From assembly GCF_004794465.1 (NCBI RefSeq), contig NZ_SSDJ01000126.1, positions 1 to 64,000 on the forward strand: a stretch of DNA of 64,000 bases, written 5' to 3'. The notes under the pieces are model-generated. The model worked only from the letters and a program-made list of their open reading frames with translations. It was not told the origin of the DNA and ran no database searches. Positions 1 to 6,992 of the stretch are shown in pieces. Position 1 is the first letter of the stretch; each line of letters opens with the position of its first letter. Made by a program: the position numbers and the translations under genes. This DNA is from Microbacterium sp. K24 (GTDB lineage: Bacteria; Actinomycetota; Actinomycetes; Actinomycetales; Microbacteriaceae).

Positions 1-1
1 A

Positions 2-88
2 CTCACGCCCGCATCGCGCGCCGACCTGCTGGCGCGGCAGGCCGAGCGGCCGAAGGGTGCCACGACGCACCCGCAGACCGGCGAATGA
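2..88 (+). CDS. C-terminal end of an unidentified upstream protein (partial)
   Basis: The frame is open from the left edge of the window to a TGA that overlaps the ATG of the serine dehydratase gene (ATGA). About 28 residues are visible, rich in Ala, Arg and Gln, with no recognisable motif. The 4-nt overlap implies translational coupling with sdaA, so this is probably the preceding gene of the same operon. In related genomes glycine-cleavage genes often sit here, but the visible tail does not allow that to be decided. Confidence 0.5.
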   Translation, partial: LTPASRADLLARQAERPKGATTHPQTGE

Positions 89-1476
89 CAGCGCGCCCCT
101 CGCGTGCGCCGGCACGCACGAGCGTGTACGTGTCGGCGTTCGACCTGTTCTCGATCGGCATCGGACCCTCGTCGTCGCACACGGTGGGGCCGATGCGGGC
201 AGGAAGCGACTTCGCGCGCCGCGTGCTCGCCGCGCATCCGGAGGGTCCGCGGCGTATCGAGGCGGTGCTGTTCGGGTCGCTCGCGGCGACCGGACTCGGT
301 CACGGCACGCCCGACGCACTGGTCGCCGGTCTCGCCGGGATGGAGCCGGAGACCTGCGACCCGGCATCCGTCCGCGGAGCGTGGTCGGGGCACCCCACCG
401 GTTCGACGTTGCTGTTCGGCGGCCTCGTGCCGGTGCCCTTCGACAGCGCGGATGTCGTGCTCGATCCGTTCACCCGGCCGGAGGGGCATCCGAACACCCT
501 CGTGATCCGGGCTTTCGCCGATGCGGCGGAGCCGATCGCGGAGGAGACGTACCTGTCGGTCGGGGGCGGCTTCATCCAGCGGGTGGGGGCGGATGCCGCG
601 GCGCCCGAGCTTGCGGTCGGTTCTCCGCTCTTCGGCACCGCTGCCGAGCTGCTCGCGCTGTGCGGCGACGGGCGATCGATCGCCGACGTCGCCCGAGACG
701 GCGAGCTCGCCTGTCGCAGCGCCTCAGAGGTCGAGGCCGGGCTCGATGCGATCTGGCAGGCCATGCGCTCCTGTGTGGAGGCAGGGCTGGAGGCCGAGGG
801 CACGCTCCCCGGCGGACTCGGCGTACCGCGGCGTGCGCGGGCGATGCGGGACAGCATCCTGCGGGCGGAGGCGGCCGGTCGCCCGGTCGGCACGGACTGG
901 CTGCAGGCGTTCGCGCTCGCGGTGAACGAGGAGAACGCCGGCGGCGGTCGAGTGGTCACCGCTCCGACGAACGGCGCCGCCGGCATCCTGCCCGCCGTGC
1001 TCATGCACTACTCGCGGTTCGAGCCCGGCGCGAGCAGCGAGGGCGTGCGCACGTTCCTGCTGACGGCTGCCGCGATCGGCTCACTCATCAAGGCCAACGC
1101 CTCGATCTCGGGGGCGGAGGGCGGATGCCAGGCCGAGGTCGGGTCCGCCTGTGCGATGGCGGCCGCGGGCCTGTGCGCCGTGCTCGGCGGAACCCCGCTG
1201 CAGGTCGAGAACGCGGCCGAGATCGCGATGGAGCATCACCTCGGGCTGACGTGCGACCCGATCGCCGGGCTCGTGCAGATCCCGTGCATCGAACGCAACG
1301 CGATCGCCGCGACGACGGCCGTCACCGCGGCTCGCCTCGCGCTGCACGGCGACGGCACGCACTTCGTGTCGCTGGATGCCGTGATCGAGACGATGCGCCA
1401 GACCGGCGCCGACATGAGCGACAAGTACAAGGAGACCAGTCGCGGCGGGCTCGCCGTGAACGTCGTGGAGTGCTGA
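85..1476 (+). CDS. sdaA: L-serine ammonia-lyase (serine dehydratase), iron-sulfur type
   Basis: The 463-residue protein has the single-chain layout of bacterial serine dehydratases, which deaminate L-serine to pyruvate and ammonia in the cytosol with a [4Fe-4S] cluster. Near the N-terminus it carries GIGPSSSHTVGPMRAG, the start of the beta domain. The alpha domain shows APTNGAAGILPAVLMHY (about 293-309) and GGCQAEVGSAC. Cys348, Cys390 and Cys401 match the three expected cluster ligands. Length is normal for the family. The ATG overlaps the stop of the preceding frame, which supports this start. Family assignment is firm; the physiological role (serine catabolism or detoxification) is inferred. 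Confidence 0.96.
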   Translation: MTARPSRAPARTSVYVSAFDLFSIGIGPSSSHTVGPMRAGSDFARRVLAAHPEGPRRIEAVLFGSLAATGLGHGTPDALVAGLAGMEPETCDPASVRGAWSGHPTGSTLLFGGLVPVPFDSADVVLDPFTRPEGHPNTLVIRAFADAAEPIAEETYLSVGGGFIQRVGADAAAPELAVGSPLFGTAAELLALCGDGRSIADVARDGELACRSASEVEAGLDAIWQAMRSCVEAGLEAEGTLPGGLGVPRRARAMRDSILRAEAAGRPVGTDWLQAFALAVNEENAGGGRVVTAPTNGAAGILPAVLMHYSRFEPGASSEGVRTFLLTAAAIGSLIKANASISGAEGGCQAEVGSACAMAAAGLCAVLGGTPLQVENAAEIAMEHHLGLTCDPIAGLVQIPCIERNAIAATTAVTAARLALHGDGTHFVSLDAVIETMRQTGADMSDKYKETSRGGLAVNVVEC

Positions 1477-1485
1477 CCTACCGCG

Positions 1486-1767
1486 TCACCGGATGCCGCC
1501 GTCGATCGCGAACCGCACCGGGCCGCCGGTGGTCTGCACCGGGAACTCGTCTTCGTACGCGGGGATGCGGACGAGGATGATGCCGACACCGGTGGTGCCG
1601 GCGGTCGGCAGGTCGATCTCGAGGAAGTGCGGGCGATCCCCGGCCGGGACCGGCAGTCCGGACGCGTCGGTCGCGTGCACCGGGCAGGCGCCGGGGACGA
1701 GGTCGTGGCGGCTGCCGTCGTCGACGATGACGGTGGTCCCGGTCGGGATCGTCACGGTGGCGGTCAC
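1486..1767 (-). CDS. Hypothetical protein, 93 aa
   Basis: This short frame has normal codon bias for the region and fits exactly between the convergent sdaA stop and the Cmx-like efflux gene, whose stop lies just upstream at 1780. It is probably cotranscribed with that transporter. The protein is acidic and rich in Pro, Thr and Val, looks all-beta, and has no signal peptide, membrane segment or known motif (it contains one Cys). I do not recognise the family. Its compact spacing and lack of any competing frame make a real gene more likely than a chance ORF. Confidence 0.6.
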   Translation of the reverse strand: MTATVTIPTGTTVIVDDGSRHDLVPGACPVHATDASGLPVPAGDRPHFLEIDLPTAGTTGVGIILVRIPAYEDEFPVQTTGGPVRFAIDGGIR

Positions 1768-1779
1768 TGTGCGATCCTC

Positions 1780-2949
1780 TCAGGGTTTCCGGGCTCCGTC
1801 GTCTATGCGTCGGGTCAGCGACGCGACGGAGAGCGCCGCCGCCGTCATCGCGGCGGCGATCCAGACCGGTCCGAGCAGGCCGACGTCGGTCGTCAGCGCG
1901 AGCCCGCCGAGCACCGGCCCGACGGCCGCGCCGATGTTGAGCGCGGCCGTCGCATATGCCCCGCCCATCGTCGGTGCAGCGGATGCCGCGTACAGGACTC
2001 GTGCGATGAGGCTGCTGCCGACGCCGAACGACAGCATCCCTTGGACGAACACGAGCGCCAGCAGCGGCACCGGATGAGACGCGACGAGCGCCACCGCGAT
2101 CCACCCCATCAGCAGCAGCGGTCCGCCGATTCCGAGCACGAGGCCCGGGTGGTGGTCCGACAGTCGGCCGGCGATCGTGACGCCGAGGAACGACCCGACG
2201 CCGAACAGCACCAGCGCGACCGAGACCCAGCCGGCATCCAGTCCGGCGGTCTCGGTGACGATCGGCGCCAGGAAGGTGAACGCGGCGAAGGTTCCGCCGT
2301 TGACCAGGGCGCCGAGCAGCATGGCGAGGAGGAGACGCGGTGAGGTCAGCTCTCGCAGCTCCTGCCGGAGAGTCGGCGCCGCAGCATCCGGGCCTGCGTG
2401 AACGGACGCGCGAGGGATGCCGCGCACCACCCCGACCACCGCGGGCAGGCAGAGGACAGCGATCGCCCAGAAGGTCGACCGCCATCCGAGCGCCTCGCCG
2501 AACAATGCCCCCGCGGGAACGCCGGCGACGGTGGCGATCGTCGTGCCCGAGAGCAGCACCGCCAAGGCGCGTCCTTTCCGATCGGCGGGCGCGAGTGCCG
2601 TCGCCGTGGTCAGTGCGACGGCGAGGAATCCCGCGTTCGCGAGCGCGCTGAGCACGCGGGTGGCCAGCAGAACCGAGAACGCGGGAGTGAGGGCTCCGAC
2701 GATGTGGCATCCGGCGAACAGGAGCAGGCAGGCGATCAGCGTGATCCGTGGCGGCCAGCGACGGGCGACGGACGCCATGAGGGGCGCGCCGACGACCATG
2801 CCGATGGCGAAGGCCGAGGTCAGCAGGCCGGCGGTGCCGACCGAGACGTCGAGGTCTCTCGCGATGGCGGGCAGCAGTCCCGCGAGCATGAATTCCGAGG
2901 TGCCCATGACGAAGACCGCCAGGGCGAGCAGATAGAGAGAGAAAGGCAT
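1780..2949 (-). CDS. MFS drug efflux transporter, Cmx/CmrA chloramphenicol-type
   Basis: The 389-residue protein has about 12 membrane segments and no long soluble domain. Its N-terminus (MPFSLYLLALAVFVMGTSEF) and the following LLTSAFAIGMVVGAPLMA, together with ATALAPADRKGRA, closely resemble the corynebacterial/rhodococcal Cmx and Cmr chloramphenicol exporters of the DHA1 group. It would export an amphipathic drug by proton antiport. Chromosomal homologues often have other or unknown substrates, so resistance is a prediction. The transcript leader upstream (2950-3117) contains a short ORF and two strong hairpins, which suggests inducible control. Confidence 0.88.
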   Translation of the reverse strand: MPFSLYLLALAVFVMGTSEFMLAGLLPAIARDLDVSVGTAGLLTSAFAIGMVVGAPLMASVARRWPPRITLIACLLLFAGCHIVGALTPAFSVLLATRVLSALANAGFLAVALTTATALAPADRKGRALAVLLSGTTIATVAGVPAGALFGEALGWRSTFWAIAVLCLPAVVGVVRGIPRASVHAGPDAAAPTLRQELRELTSPRLLLAMLLGALVNGGTFAAFTFLAPIVTETAGLDAGWVSVALVLFGVGSFLGVTIAGRLSDHHPGLVLGIGGPLLLMGWIAVALVASHPVPLLALVFVQGMLSFGVGSSLIARVLYAASAAPTMGGAYATAALNIGAAVGPVLGGLALTTDVGLLGPVWIAAAMTAAALSVASLTRRIDDGARKP

Positions 2950-3022
2950 CGAGTACTCCGAGGTGAGAGATCAAGAAAGGGAGCTTCTTGTCACCACGGC
3001 CATCGCCCGGAGACGACGGATC

Positions 3023-3047
3023 GGCGCCCGCGCAGGAGGCGGGCGCC
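3023..3047 (-). promoter_or_regulatory. Hairpin 2 in the efflux-gene leader
   Basis: GGCGCCCGC and GCGGGCGCC form a perfect 9-bp GC-only stem around a 7-nt loop, about 75 nt upstream of the transporter start and just downstream of the leader ORF stop. No U-run follows, so it is more likely an attenuation or translation-control element than a simple terminator. Confidence 0.5.
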
Positions 3048-3051
3048 GGGT

Positions 3052-3117
3052 TCAGCGGATCCGGGGGCTGGCGGTGTGACCGGCAGCCCCTGACCTGTCT
3101 GATTCAGGACTCGACAT
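3052..3117 (-). CDS. Putative leader peptide of the Cmx-like efflux gene (21 aa)
   Basis: An ATG at 3117 opens a 21-codon frame (MSSPESDRSG...SPRIR) ending in TGA about 100 nt before the transporter. A -10-like TAGAGT sits 7 nt before the ATG, which fits a leaderless transcript. The second half of the frame is occupied by hairpin 3064-3090, and hairpin 3023-3047 follows the stop. Chloramphenicol resistance genes (cat, cmlA) are known to use ribosome stalling on short leader ORFs. Applying that mechanism here is inference. A chance ORF remains possible. Confidence 0.4.
   Translation of the reverse strand: MSSPESDRSGAAGHTASPRIR
3064..3090 (-). promoter_or_regulatory. Hairpin 1 inside the leader ORF
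   Basis: GGGGCTG pairs with CAGCCCC and, after one C/C mismatch, CGGT pairs with ACCG around a 3-nt loop. The stem lies wholly within the 21-codon leader frame, so a translating ribosome would melt it, the geometry expected for attenuation. Confidence 0.5.
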
Positions 3118-3189
3118 GCGGACGACTCTACCCCGAGGCCGTCCGGTGGTTGCCCGGAAGGAGGCTCCACCAGGATATCGGTGGTGTCC

Positions 3190-3220
3190 TCATATGTGTG
3201 CTTCTATGGCTCTCATGAAG
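3190..3220 (+). promoter_or_regulatory. Shared 31-bp promoter-like element, copy A
   Basis: The segment beginning TCATATGTGTGCTT and ending in CATGAAG matches the element at 6447-6477 at 27 of 31 positions. Both end in ATGAAG and precede a small membrane-protein gene, and neither is preceded by a ribosome binding site. It probably holds the promoter and/or operator for 3215. Confidence 0.5.
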
Positions 3221-3493
3221 ACCGCAGAGGACGGCTTCCGCGCCACCGGGGAGTCAGAGAAGGAGACGCATCCGGCCGCGTGGTTCCGCGTGCTGACCCG
3301 GCCGGTAGGTCATCTGCTCGGCACGATCTCGGTCACGGTGTGGGTCATCGTCTGTGCGGCCTTCGCGCATCTCCATCCGGAATGGCAGCCTCCGCTCGTC
3401 GTGGTCGGCGCGACCCCGTTCATCATCTGGACCTCGGTGCTGTCCTGGAAGTTCGAACGAGAGCGGGCCGAGTCGCGGGACAGGCTCGAGTGA
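3215..3493 (+). CDS. Small membrane protein, 92 aa
   Basis: The protein has a charged N-terminal 30 residues, two hydrophobic segments (about 36-53 and 60-76) separated by a short HLHPEWQ loop, and a highly charged C-terminus (ERERAESRDRLE). It is not a family I recognise. The frame is open further upstream. ATG 3215 was chosen because the conserved upstream element ends exactly at ATGAAG; ATG 3206 is the main alternative. The next gene (3585) encodes a similar two-segment membrane protein with the same LHPE/FPEL-type loop, so the pair may be diverged duplicates. Confidence 0.65.
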   Translation: MKTAEDGFRATGESEKETHPAAWFRVLTRPVGHLLGTISVTVWVIVCAAFAHLHPEWQPPLVVVGATPFIIWTSVLSWKFERERAESRDRLE

Positions 3494-3584
3494 ATGAGCG
3501 GATGCTGCGCGGCCGGCGGTTCGCCCAGCGCGCTGCGGACCGGCGCGTGGGAGCACGCAGCCTCTCGAAAAGGGGTGAACGGTG

Positions 3585-3797
3585 ATGAACGTCAGACCCG
3601 GCCGGTCGTGGTTCCGTACGACGACGAGGCCGACCTCTCGGCTTGTCGCCACCGTGCTCGTGATCGGCGGGTTCGTCGGTTGCCTGGTTCTCAGCATCCT
3701 CTTTCCCGAGCTTCGCCTCTGGTTTCAGGTACCGGCCGTTGTCGGCATCATGAGCTGGTACCTAGTGATGATGCGGCTCTACCAGCGCCCGGAATGA
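3585..3797 (+). CDS. Small membrane protein, 70 aa
   Basis: This short frame starts after AAAAGGGGTGAACGG and has two predicted membrane segments (about 20-37 and 46-63) joined by an FPELRLWFQ loop. Its topology and length resemble the gene just upstream, from which it is separated by about 90 nt in the same direction. The first residues are strongly basic (RPGRSWFRTTTRPTSR), which is compatible with an inside-positive N-terminus. No function can be assigned. GTG 3582, immediately before the ATG, is an alternative start. Confidence 0.6.
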   Translation: MNVRPGRSWFRTTTRPTSRLVATVLVIGGFVGCLVLSILFPELRLWFQVPAVVGIMSWYLVMMRLYQRPE

Positions 3798-3940
3798 CAG
3801 AGAGTCCTCGGGTCGTGGAGCGACGAGCGCAGCGAGGAGACGCGCGGGGCCGTCTCTCGGGCCTTCCCTCCGCTGCGTCGAGTGAGCACAAACGTCGACA
3901 GCACGGTGGCGGCGACCAGCACACCGAGCGCGCGCCGCGA

Positions 3941-3946
3941 CATAAT
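3941..3946 (+). promoter_or_regulatory. -10 promoter element of the 2H phosphoesterase gene
   Basis: CATAAT ends 6 nt before the GTG start at 3953, the spacing expected if transcription starts at or next to the start codon. No Shine-Dalgarno is present, so this gene is probably leaderless, which is common in Actinobacteria. Confidence 0.5.
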
Positions 3947-3952
3947 CGGTGC

Positions 3953-4486
3953 GTGCGAGATCCCGAACCGAAGCGCGCCTTCCTGTCGATCGAGTTGCTC
4001 CTCGATCCGTCGACGGAGGCAGCCGTCCGAGGCGAGTGGGACGCGCTCGCCGCCGACGGGATGTCGAGCCTCGGCCATCACACGTCGGCGAGCAACCGCC
4101 CCCACGTGACTCTCGTGGCGCGTACTGATCTGGCTGCGATCGACGCGCATGCCCTCGTCGAGCGCCCGGCATTCGCGGTCACGCTGAGCGCCCCTCTGCT
4201 GTTCGGCGCGGGCGAGCGCCGCGTGCTGGCGCGCAGCATCGTGCCGACCGCAGAGCTGCTCGATCTCCACGCGGACGTGCACGCCGCTGCCGGACCCGGC
4301 GACGACGCCCCGCACACCACGCCGGGCGAGTGGACCCCGCACGTCACGCTCGCTCGCCGGATCCGCGTCGACGATCTCGAGCGAGCCCTCGGTCACGTGG
4401 GTGGTGAGATCCATGGGCGCGCCGTGGGCCTGCGACTCTGGGATCCGACGACCACGTCCGTCACCGACCTCGGGATGTTCAGATGA
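3953..4486 (+). CDS. 2'-5' RNA ligase / 2H phosphoesterase family protein
   Basis: The 177-residue protein has the two HxT motifs of the 2H phosphoesterase fold, NRPHVTLVAR in the first half and WTPHVTLARR near the C-terminus. These are the paired catalytic His-x-Thr elements. Family members hydrolyse cyclic phosphates or 2'-5' bonds in RNA or nucleotide metabolites; the substrate here cannot be read from sequence. The open frame extends far upstream, but the conserved domain begins with KRAFLSIEL directly after GTG 3953, which also has a matching -10 hexamer. It ends 14 nt before the convergent WYL regulator. Confidence 0.82.
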   Translation: MRDPEPKRAFLSIELLLDPSTEAAVRGEWDALAADGMSSLGHHTSASNRPHVTLVARTDLAAIDAHALVERPAFAVTLSAPLLFGAGERRVLARSIVPTAELLDLHADVHAAAGPGDDAPHTTPGEWTPHVTLARRIRVDDLERALGHVGGEIHGRAVGLRLWDPTTTSVTDLGMFR

Positions 4487-4499
4487 CGCAGACCGGCCC

Positions 4500-5210
4500 T
4501 CACCTGGCAGTTCCGACCCGCCCGAAGTCGCTCGTCAACCAACCCTCGATCGAGTCGAACGGGAACTCCCGTTCGGCATGCACGCCGGGGAGTATCCGCG
4601 CCTCCCGCATCCGGTCGAGTCGGAACAGTCTCCAGTCCTCGCGGTCGATGTCGTAGGCGACGACGTACCACTGCCCTTGTCGCAGGACGTGCCGGTACGG
4701 CTCGACCGTGCGGTGCGTTTCGTGCCCGTGCTGGTCGGTGTAGTCGAAGGCGACGCGCGAGCCGTGGGCGACGGCATCCGACAGCGTTCCGACGAGCGTG
4801 AAGTCGACCGGGGCCGGGTCGGTCTGCAGGATCTGCGTCGAGAGCGCGGTCGCGGCGGCACGCCGGCGCAGGGCCGGGGGAAGGGTCTGCTCGAGTTTCG
4901 CGCGGGCGACGGATGCGGAGGGATCGCCGGGACTCCAGGTCTCGAGCACCAGCAGGCCGTTGATGATGGTCGCGACTTCGTCGGCGTCGAGCAGCAGCGG
5001 CGGGATCTTCGCGCTCGGATGCAGCCGGTACGCGGCTCCGGGACCAGGGCGGGATCGCAGGTCGTACCCGAGATCGCGGAGTCGTTGCGCGTCACGACGG
5101 ATCGTGCGGCGACTGGCGTCGAGGCGTTCGGCGAGGTCGTCGACCGTCCATTCGCCGCCGGTCTGGAGCAGCGACAGCAGGTGCAGGGTGCGGTTCGATG
5201 GCGATTCCAC
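4500..5210 (-). CDS. HTH/WYL-domain transcriptional regulator (YafY type)
   Basis: An N-terminal HTH_11 domain (TLHLLSLLQTGGEWTVDDLAERL, about 7-50 in two halves, followed by SRRTIRRD) leads to a WYL domain with the expected QGQWYVVAYDIDREDWRLFRLDRM stretch split over the C-terminal half. WYL regulators sense small molecules or nucleic acids. GTG 5210 is preferred because the family normally begins just before this HTH. An upstream ATG at 5252 would place the start inside a 23-bp palindrome. The gene is divergent from an NmrA-like gene, with the palindrome between them, so it probably controls that gene and itself. Confidence 0.85.
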   Translation of the reverse strand: MESPSNRTLHLLSLLQTGGEWTVDDLAERLDASRRTIRRDAQRLRDLGYDLRSRPGPGAAYRLHPSAKIPPLLLDADEVATIINGLLVLETWSPGDPSASVARAKLEQTLPPALRRRAAATALSTQILQTDPAPVDFTLVGTLSDAVAHGSRVAFDYTDQHGHETHRTVEPYRHVLRQGQWYVVAYDIDREDWRLFRLDRMREARILPGVHAEREFPFDSIEGWLTSDFGRVGTAR

Positions 5211-5229
5211 AGCTCCATGATCGCGCAGG

Positions 5230-5252
5230 ATGCGGCCAGAATCCGGCCGCAT
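5230..5252. promoter_or_regulatory. 23-bp palindromic operator between the WYL regulator and NmrA-like gene
   Basis: ATGCGGCC and GGCCGCAT form perfect 8-bp arms around a 7-nt centre that is itself partly symmetrical (GA..TC). It lies between the divergent starts at 5210 and 5293 and just before a possible plus-strand -10 (TAGCGT, 5260), the position expected for the WYL regulator's binding site. Confidence 0.65.
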
Positions 5253-5292
5253 CTGCGCCTAGCGTGTTCGGACACGCGACGAAAGGATCATC

Positions 5293-6171
5293 ATGCGCAT
5301 CGCCCTCACCACCCCGAACGGCAACGTGGGCCATCACCTGACGCGGATGCTGGTGCGCGCCGGCATCCGTCCGCTGCTACTGACCAGGAACCACGACTCG
5401 ATCGATGCCGAGCTGCGCGAGTACGTCGATGTCGCGCAGGCGGATTCGCAGGATGCCGCGCAGGTCGTCGCGGCGACGCGCGGAGTCGACGCGTTGTACT
5501 GGGTGGATCCGTCGGTGATGTCGGAAGATCCGCTGGCCGACTATGCGCGCGCGACCGACGGGCTCGTCGCGGCAGTCACGGAGAACGGCATCGAACGGGT
5601 GGTGTTCCAGAGCAGCATCGGTGCCGAGAAGCGCCACGGCGTCGGCGAGATCGACGGGCTCGCGGCGACCGAGGTTGCGCTGGATGCTCTCGGAATCGAC
5701 GTCACGCATCTGCGGTGCGGGTACTTCTTCTCGAACCTGCTCCTCGGTGTGGACGCGCTACGGGCCGGGAGGCTGACGACGGTTCTGCCGCTGGACGCGC
5801 CGATGGCGTGGGTCGCTCCGCGCGACATCGCCGAGGTCGCTGCGCTGACGCTGTTGAATCGCGAGTGGAGTGGACGGCGGGTGCAGGCCGTGCACGGGCC
5901 TGAGGACCTGACGTGGTCCGAGGTCGGGGAGATCCTGACTTCGGAATTGGGGCGTGAGGTTGTCGTCGACCGGGTGTCGGATGCGTCGATGCTCGAGGGC
6001 CTGCGGGCGGCGGGGATGCCGGGGGCGATGGCGGATGCCGTGCTCGGGATGTCGACCGGGATGCGTGAGGGGTTCGTGCCGGAGCAGGAGCGGACGGTCG
6101 TGACGACCACGGAGACCCGGCTGCGCGGGTGGGTGTGGGAGGAAGTCGTGGGAGCGGTGCTCGGTCGTTGA
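5293..6171 (+). CDS. NmrA-like NAD(P)-binding protein
   Basis: The 292-residue protein begins with a Rossmann nucleotide-binding segment of atypical form (ALTTPNGNVGHHL instead of GxTGxxG) and continues with the NmrA/SDR-atypical pattern (RGVDALYWVDP, FQSSIGAE, LRCGYFFSNLL). Such proteins are NAD(P)H-quinone reductases or redox-sensing proteins. It is divergent from the WYL regulator across a palindromic operator, so a substrate-inducible role is likely. An ACGAAAGGATCATC ribosome binding site precedes the ATG. The last codons and the stop lie inside a dispersed 30-bp repeat. Confidence 0.85.
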   Translation: MRIALTTPNGNVGHHLTRMLVRAGIRPLLLTRNHDSIDAELREYVDVAQADSQDAAQVVAATRGVDALYWVDPSVMSEDPLADYARATDGLVAAVTENGIERVVFQSSIGAEKRHGVGEIDGLAATEVALDALGIDVTHLRCGYFFSNLLLGVDALRAGRLTTVLPLDAPMAWVAPRDIAEVAALTLLNREWSGRRVQAVHGPEDLTWSEVGEILTSELGREVVVDRVSDASMLEGLRAAGMPGAMADAVLGMSTGMREGFVPEQERTVVTTTETRLRGWVWEEVVGAVLGR

Positions 6172-6191
6172 GCGAGCGAAGCGAGACGAAA
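6162..6191 (+). repeat. Dispersed 30-bp repeat R1, copy 1
   Basis: The unit starts CGGTCGTTGAGCGAGC and ends GCGAGACGAAA. Two further copies lie in the opposite orientation at 31574-31603 and 32243-32272. This copy supplies the stop codon and last residues of the NmrA-like gene. Confidence 0.8.
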
Positions 6192-6446
6192 GGTCTCACA
6201 GGTCCCGATCTCGCCTAGGGAGTTGGCAAGGGTGCGTTCCGTTCAGCTCTCTGAAGATCCACGGCGTCGAAGAACGAGGAATGAGGGAAGGAGCGTGACG
6301 ACGAGCGTCACGGGCGCCTGCTACGGCCCCAGGATCCGGCGACTATGACCGCGTTCGTGCCGCCCGCGTCGCGAGAGCCTTCGAACGTCGCCACGAACGC
6401 GAGTGCGATACGCCTCCGCGCAGAATCCGACATCTCTCTGACGTAG
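6192..6446. other. Gene-poor stretch with one hairpin and a possible 41-codon ORF
   Basis: This spacer contains CGTGACG-ACGAG-CGTCACG (6294-6312), a 7-bp stem that could terminate the upstream transcript. The minus strand has a 41-codon frame (6308-6433, beginning MSDSARRRIALAFVATFEG) preceded by AGAGAG. Its composition is not convincing, and it has no known domain. No other gene is visible. Confidence 0.35.
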
Positions 6447-6477
6447 TCATATGTGTGCTTATATAGCTTGCATGAAG
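6447..6477 (+). promoter_or_regulatory. Shared 31-bp promoter-like element, copy B
   Basis: This matches copy A (3190-3220) at 27 of 31 positions. It contains TATATA (6460-6465) 6 nt before ATGAAG, and CTGACG (6438-6443) lies 16 nt upstream of the TATATA, so it reads as a complete promoter for a leaderless transcript. The ATG at 6472 opens a 36-codon frame that ends inside the next gene's start region (6582). Confidence 0.5.
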
Positions 6478-6563
6478 CGATCGCGTTGCATCTCTCGCAC
6501 ACTGGCGAGCGCCGTGCCGAGGGTCGACGTTGCGTTCGACAGCGGAGCACCTCGGAGCGCGGC

Positions 6564-6881
6564 ATGTTCGTCTATGTTCTGACTGCAGCTCTCGGACTCA
6601 GCGCGGGCGTGATGTTCGGGGTGAAGATCAGCCCTCCATTCCGGCTCGCTGGCGTGATGGCGGGAGTGCTCGTCGTAGGGGCGGTCGTCGGGTTTGGATT
6701 GAGCCTCGGAGATGAGGCGCCATGGATCGGACCGCTGTTCGCGGCCATCGCCATAATCACGTCCGTGCTGGTCGCCGCTGAAGCCCGTCGAGACGAACCG
6801 TTGTTTCTGGTCGAGCCGTACTGGCGAAGAGTCATCCTGGTTCTTTCACCGCGGTCAGCCACCAAAGCTGAACGGTCGTAA
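6564..6881 (+). CDS. Small membrane protein, 105 aa
   Basis: Three hydrophobic segments (about 2-20, 26-46 and 50-70) are followed by a basic C-terminal tail. No family is recognised. The ATG was chosen because hydrophobic sequence begins there (MFVYVLTAALGLSAGV). The open frame upstream to 6453 is rich in His and Arg and does not look coding. The shared element 6447-6477 lies 90 nt upstream, so this gene and 3215 may be in one regulon. Confidence 0.6.
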   Translation: MFVYVLTAALGLSAGVMFGVKISPPFRLAGVMAGVLVVGAVVGFGLSLGDEAPWIGPLFAAIAIITSVLVAAEARRDEPLFLVEPYWRRVILVLSPRSATKAERS

Positions 6882-6955
6882 GTCGAACGGGCTCTCCCGA
6901 GAAGCAAAATGCTCACCTCATCGTTCGCATTTCGTCGTTGCTCGGTGGCCCCCAC

Positions 6956-6986
6956 TTGACCTGCACCGCACTTCAGGTCGCAAGCT
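6956..6986 (+). promoter_or_regulatory. MerR-type promoter with GACCTG-N10-CAGGTC dyad
   Basis: A TTGACC -35 (6956-6961) is followed after 19 nt by a weak -10 (CAAGCT, 6981-6986). The long spacer contains the perfect dyad GACCTG (6958-6963) / CAGGTC (6974-6979). A 19-bp spacer with an internal dyad is the hallmark of promoters twisted and activated by MerR proteins. The MerR start codon at 6993 lies just downstream. Confidence 0.75.
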
Positions 6987-6992
6987 GTACCC

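Noticed and set aside
3779..3942. Minus-strand frame of about 54 codons starting MSRRALGVLVAATVLSTFVL, with one possible membrane helix
   Set aside because: It has no ribosome binding site, starts 10 bp from the divergent 2H phosphoesterase gene and overlaps a GC-rich stretch like a degenerate R1 repeat. The tail is Ser/Arg-rich and not protein-like.
6308..6433. Minus-strand 41-codon frame opposite the shared element
   Set aside because: It has a weak AGAGAG site and no recognisable composition or domain. It is recorded within the spacer entry instead of as a gene.
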